Part shown: positions 6,841-10,098 of the stretch, in pieces
How the letters are laid out: every line of letters starts with the position of its first letter
How positions within the stretch are numbered: position 1 is the first letter of the stretch
Source of the DNA: Bacteroidales bacterium
Lineage (GTDB): Bacteria; Bacteroidota; Bacteroidia; Bacteroidales; SMBSF77
Direction of reading: 5' to 3'
Assembly (NCBI GenBank): GCA_021106655.1
Contig: JAIOTT010000502.1
Span: 1-10,098 of the forward strand
Length of the DNA stretch: 10,098 bases
Notes under the pieces: model-generated
The model's input: the letters and a program-made list of their open reading frames with translations, nothing else
Told to the model about the DNA's origin: nothing
The model's database searches: none
Program-made: the position numbers and the translations under genes

Positions 6841-7402
6841 TTTTCTGATTTTTTAATTCATTAAGTTTTATTATTATATTATCCAGGATCTCAGCTTGTA
6901 TTCTATAATTATTAATTATGGCATCTATAATTCTGTCATCATCCGGATTGTTTTTATACTCCTCAAGCAATTCTCCATAATTCTCATTTAATTCACTTAG
7001 TTCCATATCAACCATTTCTTTTATTTTCGCACCTTCCATACTATCCGGAACAAGTTTATCGATAAGGTCAAATCGTTTATCAGAAAGTGAAGTATAATAA
7101 ATTTCGACTTCAGTCAATTCCGGCGATAAAATAATTCCTGTCTCCTGTGCTGATGCCATATTTGCATTCTTCTCAAACACATTATTAAAAAACACAAATC
7201 CAAAACCAATAAGTATTACCACCGCTGCAGCAACTTTCAACCAGTGCCAGTTTATCATGGGTATTACTTTTGTTTCCTTGGATTCATGTTCCTTATGAAG
7301 ATTTGATAATTTCTTATTAAATCTTTCAAAATGACCATCAGCCGGTTCATCTGAGTCAAAAACATCCCTGTTATTGCTGATAATTTTTTCTAAATCTGAC
7401 AT
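6806..7402 (-). CDS. Single-pass membrane protein, putative anti-sigma factor
   Basis: The product has 198 residues. The N-terminal 50 residues are hydrophilic and would be cytoplasmic, with GHFERFNKKL at 23-32, a motif I recall from Bacteroidota proteins next to ECF sigma genes. One transmembrane segment lies at about 54-72 (WLKVAAAVVILIGFGFVFF). The remaining 125 residues are extracytoplasmic, mostly helical by composition, with a likely coiled-coil stretch at 160-187. Lying directly after an ECF sigma gene with this topology is the classic anti-sigma arrangement: the cytoplasmic tail would hold the sigma factor and the outer domain would sense. I see no zinc-binding HxxxCxxC motif of the ZAS type, so the contact mode would differ from those anti-sigma factors. 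Its 3' end overlaps the next gene by 35 bases. Confidence 0.8.
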   Translation of the reverse strand: MSDLEKIISNNRDVFDSDEPADGHFERFNKKLSNLHKEHESKETKVIPMINWHWLKVAAAVVILIGFGFVFFNNVFEKNANMASAQETGIILSPELTEVEIYYTSLSDKRFDLIDKLVPDSMEGAKIKEMVDMELSELNENYGELLEEYKNNPDDDRIIDAIINNYRIQAEILDNIIIKLNELKNQKNDTKEIKSINL

Positions 7403-7410
7403 ATATATAT

Positions 7411-7450
7411 TAATTTCTAATTACTCTAATTGCTCTAATTTCTAATGTCC
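7411..7450. repeat. Degenerate tandem repeat of TAATTnCTC type
   Basis: Five units are seen: taatttc, taattactc, taattgctc, taatttc, taatgtcc, with a period of 7-9 bases. It fills the gap just upstream (in transcription) of the membrane-protein start at 7402. On the transcribed strand the unit is GAGnAATTA. Confidence 0.7.
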
Positions 7451-7479
7451 AATTCTAGTTTCTGGCCTCTGGTTCTATC

Positions 7480-7501
7480 TACTGTCACTGCTACTGCCAC
7501 T
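7480..7501. repeat. Interspersed motif TACTGTCACTGCTACTGCCACT, copy 2
   Basis: This is the second copy of the motif at 4806-4825, with a 2-base insertion and one substitution. It lies just after the sigma-factor stop codon in the direction of transcription. Confidence 0.6.
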
Positions 7502-7506
7502 TGTTT

Positions 7507-8055
7507 CTAATTTCTATTTAATATTTGCACAAGTTTACTTTTCGCTCTTGAGTATCTTGTTCTGGAGCTTGCATTTGAAATTTTCAATATTGAGCTGATC
7601 TCCTCATGGTCATAGCCTTCGAACAGAAATAATGAAATAACGGTTCTATACTCATCAGGCAGCATTTTTACAGCACTTTTAATCTTTTCCGCTGAGCTAA
7701 AGATCTCTTCATCATAAAATATTTCTTCAGCTTTTTCCGCGACTTCAACTTCATGATCATCAATATAGCTACTCTCTTTTTGTTTCTTAACAGCATCCAG
7801 CGAATTATTGACAACTATCCTTTTCAGCCATCCACCAAAACTGCCGCTCCCGCTATACTGGTCAATCTTCCGAAATGCATCCAGGAATGATTCCTGCATA
7901 ACATCTTCAGCGTCAGCAGCATTATTTAATATTCTTATGGATGTATTATACATTGCCTTATAGTATAATTTATAAATTTCACACTGTGCTTTACAGCTGT
8001 TAGCTTTACATGCATCAATTAAATCCTGATGAATATCTGCAACTTTTTTATCCAA
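7507..8055 (-). CDS. ECF-type RNA polymerase sigma factor (TTG start)
   Basis: This is a 182-residue extracytoplasmic-function sigma factor that would direct RNA polymerase to specific promoters. Region 2 spans about 25-92, with the core-binding DAEDVMQESFLDAFRKI at 48-64 and the -10-recognising WLKRIVVNNSLDAVKKQK at 76-93. An acidic linker at 94-120 follows. Region 4 spans about 123-181, with LPDEYRTVISLFLFEGYDH and a helix-turn-helix at about 147-175 that would read the -35 element. No in-frame ATG or GTG exists between the upstream stop (8128-8130) and residue 35, so the TTG at 8055-8053 is the best start; the next Met (35) lies inside region 2. Three cysteines sit near the N-terminus (16, 21, 25). 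It heads the cluster and is followed 104 bases later by the putative anti-sigma gene. Confidence 0.93.
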   Translation of the reverse strand: MDKKVADIHQDLIDACKANSCKAQCEIYKLYYKAMYNTSIRILNNAADAEDVMQESFLDAFRKIDQYSGSGSFGGWLKRIVVNNSLDAVKKQKESSYIDDHEVEVAEKAEEIFYDEEIFSSAEKIKSAVKMLPDEYRTVISLFLFEGYDHEEISSILKISNASSRTRYSRAKSKLVQILNRN

Positions 8056-8104
8056 AGCGGAGTCTGTTTTATTTCTATGACTACTTTTTTTTTCTGATGT
8101 GACA

Positions 8105-8117
8105 ACCCTGGCAGGGT
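8105..8117. promoter_or_regulatory. Palindrome ACCCTG-G-CAGGGT upstream of the sigma gene
   Basis: Perfect 6-base arms flank one central base, 50 bases before the TTG start of the sigma gene. It is GC-rich in an AT-rich setting. It could be an operator, or an interspersed palindrome of the kind common in Bacteroidota genomes. It lacks a following T-run on either strand, so it does not look like a terminator. Confidence 0.4.
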
Positions 8118-8206
8118 AACTGCTAAATTAATAAAAATTGAGAGATTAACTTTTGGTTGAATTTCAATTTTCGATCAAGCTTCAAATGGGAAAAGTATAT
8201 TTTAAA

Positions 8207-8306
8207 TTCTCTGTGGTTCTCCGTGTATTCTCTGTGATTCTCTGTTATATAGCCTAAGAAGCTATTACACAAAATTTCACAAAGAAGTACAGAGTTGCAC
8301 AAAGAA
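8207..8306. repeat. Inverted pair of decamer arrays (TTCTCTGTGn x4 / nCACAAAGAA x4)
   Basis: The left arm has four units starting at 8207, 8217, 8228 and 8238 (ttctctgtgg, ttctccgtgt, ttctctgtga, ttctctgtta). The right arm has four units at 8267, 8277, 8287 and 8297 (acacaaaatt, tcacaaagaa, gtacagagtt, gcacaaagaa), which is the same motif on the other strand. Between them, atagc at 8249-8253 pairs with gctat at 8261-8265 around a 7-base loop. Together they can form a long imperfect hairpin. The 10-base period puts each unit on the same face of the helix. Confidence 0.8.
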
Positions 8307-8372
8307 TAATTTGATAGTCCATTCAAATACATTAACCATTTAGGTTGTCCACAATATTTCGAAAAAATTCAA

Positions 8373-8380
8373 TACATTTG
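8373..8380 (+). promoter_or_regulatory. TAnnTTTG match (TACATTTG) abutting the methyltransferase start
   Basis: This is an exact match to the Bacteroidota -7 consensus, ending 4 bases before the ATG at 8385. If real, transcription would begin at or next to the ATG, giving a leaderless message. No clear TTTG is seen at -33, so it may be fortuitous. Confidence 0.35.
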
Positions 8381-8384
8381 CCAA

Positions 8385-9125
8385 ATGGCACTAATACATT
8401 CATTTGAAAACAGCGGCAATAAACTATTCAGGTACAGGGGCCCAATACCTGTTATATTATTCGTATTAGCTATACCTGTTGTTTATTTCACCAATTTTAC
8501 CGGTTTTAATCCTGTAGTGGTATCTGTAATTACCATAATTTCAATTATTATCAGTATAACAGGATTTTATATAAGAGCCTATTCCATTGGCACAACTCCG
8601 CATGGAACATCAGGCAGGAATACAAAGGAGCAGGTTGCTGAAACATTAAATACAACTGGTATATATTCTATGGTGAGGCATCCTCTCTATCTTGGTAATT
8701 ATCTTATTTGGATAGGAATTGTGATCTTCACCTTTAATATTTATTTTCTCCTGCTTGTTTCACTTGCTTACTGGCTATATTATGAAAGGATTATGTTTGC
8801 GGAGGAACGTTTTCTTGAAAGAAAATTTGGTGACAAATATCTCAATTGGTCTCTTACAGTCCATGCTTTTATTCCATCTTTTAAAAAATATCAAAAAAGC
8901 ACAATACCTTTTTCAATAATTAGTGTCTTACGAAGAGAATACTCTGGTTTTTTAGCTTGTGTACTTGGTTATACTTTTATTGATAACCTCAGGTATTATT
9001 TTATGTATAATGAATTTGATTTCAGGCGGATCTCAATATATATCTTCATTATCTCAATCATTATTACTCTTATACTCCGCACTTTGAAGCACTCCAACAA
9101 GTTAAACGAAAAGGGAAGATCCTGA
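8385..9125 (+). CDS. Membrane methyltransferase-like protein (isoprenylcysteine carboxylmethyltransferase / PEMT family)
   Basis: This is a 246-residue integral membrane protein. Hydrophobic segments lie at about 21-38, 44-66, 101-128 and 212-233. The family signature is at 93-111: GIYSMVRHPLYLGN, containing RHPxYxG. It is followed by the acidic EERFLERKFGDKYLNW at 140-155, the typical pair that binds S-adenosylmethionine in ICMT and phospholipid N-methyltransferase families. The substrate cannot be read from sequence; in bacteria without prenylated proteins, membrane lipids or lipid phosphates are likelier than isoprenylcysteine. An extra C-terminal part after about residue 170, including a further membrane segment, extends beyond the core domain. 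The ATG is the only good start, since the next Met is at residue 96 inside the motif. The EamA gene follows after 32 bases, so they may share a transcript. Confidence 0.85.
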   Translation: MALIHSFENSGNKLFRYRGPIPVILFVLAIPVVYFTNFTGFNPVVVSVITIISIIISITGFYIRAYSIGTTPHGTSGRNTKEQVAETLNTTGIYSMVRHPLYLGNYLIWIGIVIFTFNIYFLLLVSLAYWLYYERIMFAEERFLERKFGDKYLNWSLTVHAFIPSFKKYQKSTIPFSIISVLRREYSGFLACVLGYTFIDNLRYYFMYNEFDFRRISIYIFIISIIITLILRTLKHSNKLNEKGRS

Positions 9126-9157
9126 TAAAGTGAACTGATAAGTAAATAAACTGCAGA

Positions 9158-10063
9158 GTGAAAATAAATCGCGTATTAATATATTCTTTTGCAGTAATAG
9201 CAATGCTGTTGTGGGGTATTTCTTTTGTTTGGACAAAAATTGTTTTTAAATACTATGGCCCTATTACTACTGTATTCATTAGATTGCTTATTTCATGTAC
9301 TTTTCTTTTCCTGATTAGTCTGCTGTTTTTCAAACGGGAGAAGATCAACAAAGCTGATTATAAATTATTCCTGTTATCATCCCTGCTAAATCCTTTCCTC
9401 TATTTTTTGGGTGAAAGTTTTGGATTAAAATATGTAAGCTCAACAATAGCAGCTGTTATAATTGCCACTATACCAGTATTTACCCCTTTAGCAGCTTATT
9501 TCAGTATACGGGAACGTCTCTCAAATTATAACATAATTGGAATCTTTGTTTCTTTTTTTGGTATTTTAGTAATGCTTTTAAAAAGGGATTTAAGTCTGAA
9601 TGCCTCACCATTAGGAGTGCTGTTTTTATTTATAGGAGTAGCATCTGCAGTATTTTATACTATTCTCCTAAAAAAACTTACTATCAAGTATTCCCCACTA
9701 AAGATCATCACAGTGCAAAATTTTATTGGCGTTATATATTTTCTTCCCTTATTCCTTGTATTCGAATTCAGAGATTTTATTAATATCAAGCCAAATTTCG
9801 AACTTATTTCAACTATATTACTATTAGCAGTATTCGCCTCTTCACTTGCATATATCTTTTATGCAATTTCTGTAAGAGAAATTGGAGTAAGCAGGGCAAA
9901 TGTTTTTTCCAATCTAATGCCGGTTTTCACAGCTATATTCTCCTACTTTATTTTAGCAGAAATTTTCAGCATGAATAAAATAATAGGAGTGTTAATAGTG
10001 ATCCTGGGTGTATTTATAACCCAGATTGATATTAGCAAGGTGTATTTTAGGATGGGGAAATAG
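9158..10063 (+). CDS. EamA-family (DMT superfamily) transporter, GTG start
   Basis: The product has 301 residues with about ten transmembrane segments, arranged as two EamA repeats at about 8-142 and 152-288. Typical motifs are LLWGISFVWTK in helix 1, STIAAVIIATIPVFTPLAAY near the end of repeat 1, and SRANVFSNLMPVFTAIFSYF followed by a late helix in repeat 2. Length and layout match the usual family size of about 300. Such proteins export or import small metabolites such as amino acids and nucleotides, and the substrate cannot be told from the sequence. The GTG at 9158 is chosen because the frame has a stop only 15 bases upstream and no ATG before residue 16, and starting there would cut into the first helix. 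No Shine-Dalgarno is visible, as usual for Bacteroidota. Confidence 0.9.
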   Translation: MKINRVLIYSFAVIAMLLWGISFVWTKIVFKYYGPITTVFIRLLISCTFLFLISLLFFKREKINKADYKLFLLSSLLNPFLYFLGESFGLKYVSSTIAAVIIATIPVFTPLAAYFSIRERLSNYNIIGIFVSFFGILVMLLKRDLSLNASPLGVLFLFIGVASAVFYTILLKKLTIKYSPLKIITVQNFIGVIYFLPLFLVFEFRDFINIKPNFELISTILLLAVFASSLAYIFYAISVREIGVSRANVFSNLMPVFTAIFSYFILAEIFSMNKIIGVLIVILGVFITQIDISKVYFRMGK

Positions 10064-10070
10064 GTTTACA

Positions 10071-10098
10071 TGAATTACGGATTATGAATTACGGATTA
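10071..10098. repeat. Perfect 14-base tandem repeat TGAATTACGGATTA x2, continuing to window edge
   Basis: Two identical copies (10071-10084 and 10085-10098) begin 7 bases after the EamA stop. The array reaches the last base of the window, so the true copy number is unknown. Each unit itself holds two related halves, gaatta and ggatta. Confidence 0.85.

Larger units (their letters stand above)
8056..8384. other. 329-base divergent intergenic region
   Basis: This separates the minus-strand sigma cluster from the plus-strand methyltransferase gene. It holds a 13-base imperfect palindrome (8105-8117), a pair of inverted decamer arrays (8207-8306) and a TAnnTTTG match next to the plus-strand start (8373-8380). 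I find no exact TAnnTTTG on the minus strand for the sigma gene. The closest is TAATTTAG, read on the minus strand near 8130. No convincing gene lies here. Confidence 0.8.

Noticed and set aside
6806..7402. Zinc-binding anti-sigma (ZAS) motif in the membrane protein
   Set aside because: There is no HxxxCxxC; the protein contains no cysteine pair in its cytoplasmic part, so the anti-sigma call rests on topology and position only.
8123..8332. A 69-codon minus-strand frame with a repeated ENHRE segment
   Set aside because: The repeat is simply the translated TTCTCTGTG decamer array; the rest is low-complexity and there is no family resemblance.
10064..10070. Terminator after the EamA gene
   Set aside because: There is no hairpin followed by a T-run; the downstream repeat is tandem, not inverted.

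Overview
The window looks like a Bacteroidota chromosome, probably an environmental or anaerobic Bacteroidales-type lineage. It is AT-rich, with long runs of AT-only intergenic DNA. Two sites match the Bacteroidota -7 promoter consensus TAnnTTTG. There are FISUMP and 'NAGPD' PKD-like domains, a domain resembling the type IX secretion (T9SS) sorting domain, two head-GIN (DUF2807) proteins, and gaps filled with short degenerate tandem repeats. No RNA genes, insertion sequences or CRISPR arrays are visible.

Layout. (1) 1-3893, minus strand: one uninterrupted reading frame of at least 1297 codons that runs off the left edge. It encodes a modular secreted protein: signal peptide, a sorting-domain-like module placed at the N-terminus instead of the C-terminus, then FISUMP and PKD-like domains in mixed order. 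(2) 3991-8055, minus strand: a cluster transcribed right to left. It encodes an ECF sigma factor, a single-pass membrane protein in the anti-sigma position, an exported beta-strand-repeat protein (DUF4097-like), a periplasmic head-GIN protein and a head-GIN lipoprotein. The first four are tightly spaced or overlapping. The lipoprotein gene has its own exact -7-like motif. (3) 8056-8384: a 329-base gap with an imperfect palindrome near the sigma gene and a striking 100-base inverted pair of decamer arrays. (4) 8385-10063, plus strand: two membrane protein genes, an isoprenylcysteine/phospholipid methyltransferase-like protein and an EamA (DMT) transporter, 32 bases apart. A 14-base perfect tandem repeat follows and runs into the right edge.

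How the genes may work together (inference). The sigma factor and the membrane protein next to it form a plausible trans-envelope switch. The three exported repeat proteins encoded behind them are candidate sensors, ligands or surface-matrix outputs of that switch. Their repeats have a similar 17-21 residue period, which fits stacked beta-coil structures. The large FISUMP protein is the next gene downstream and would be a surface-exposed output, but its link to the sigma regulon is positional only. The two plus-strand genes diverge from this cluster and show no clear functional tie to it.
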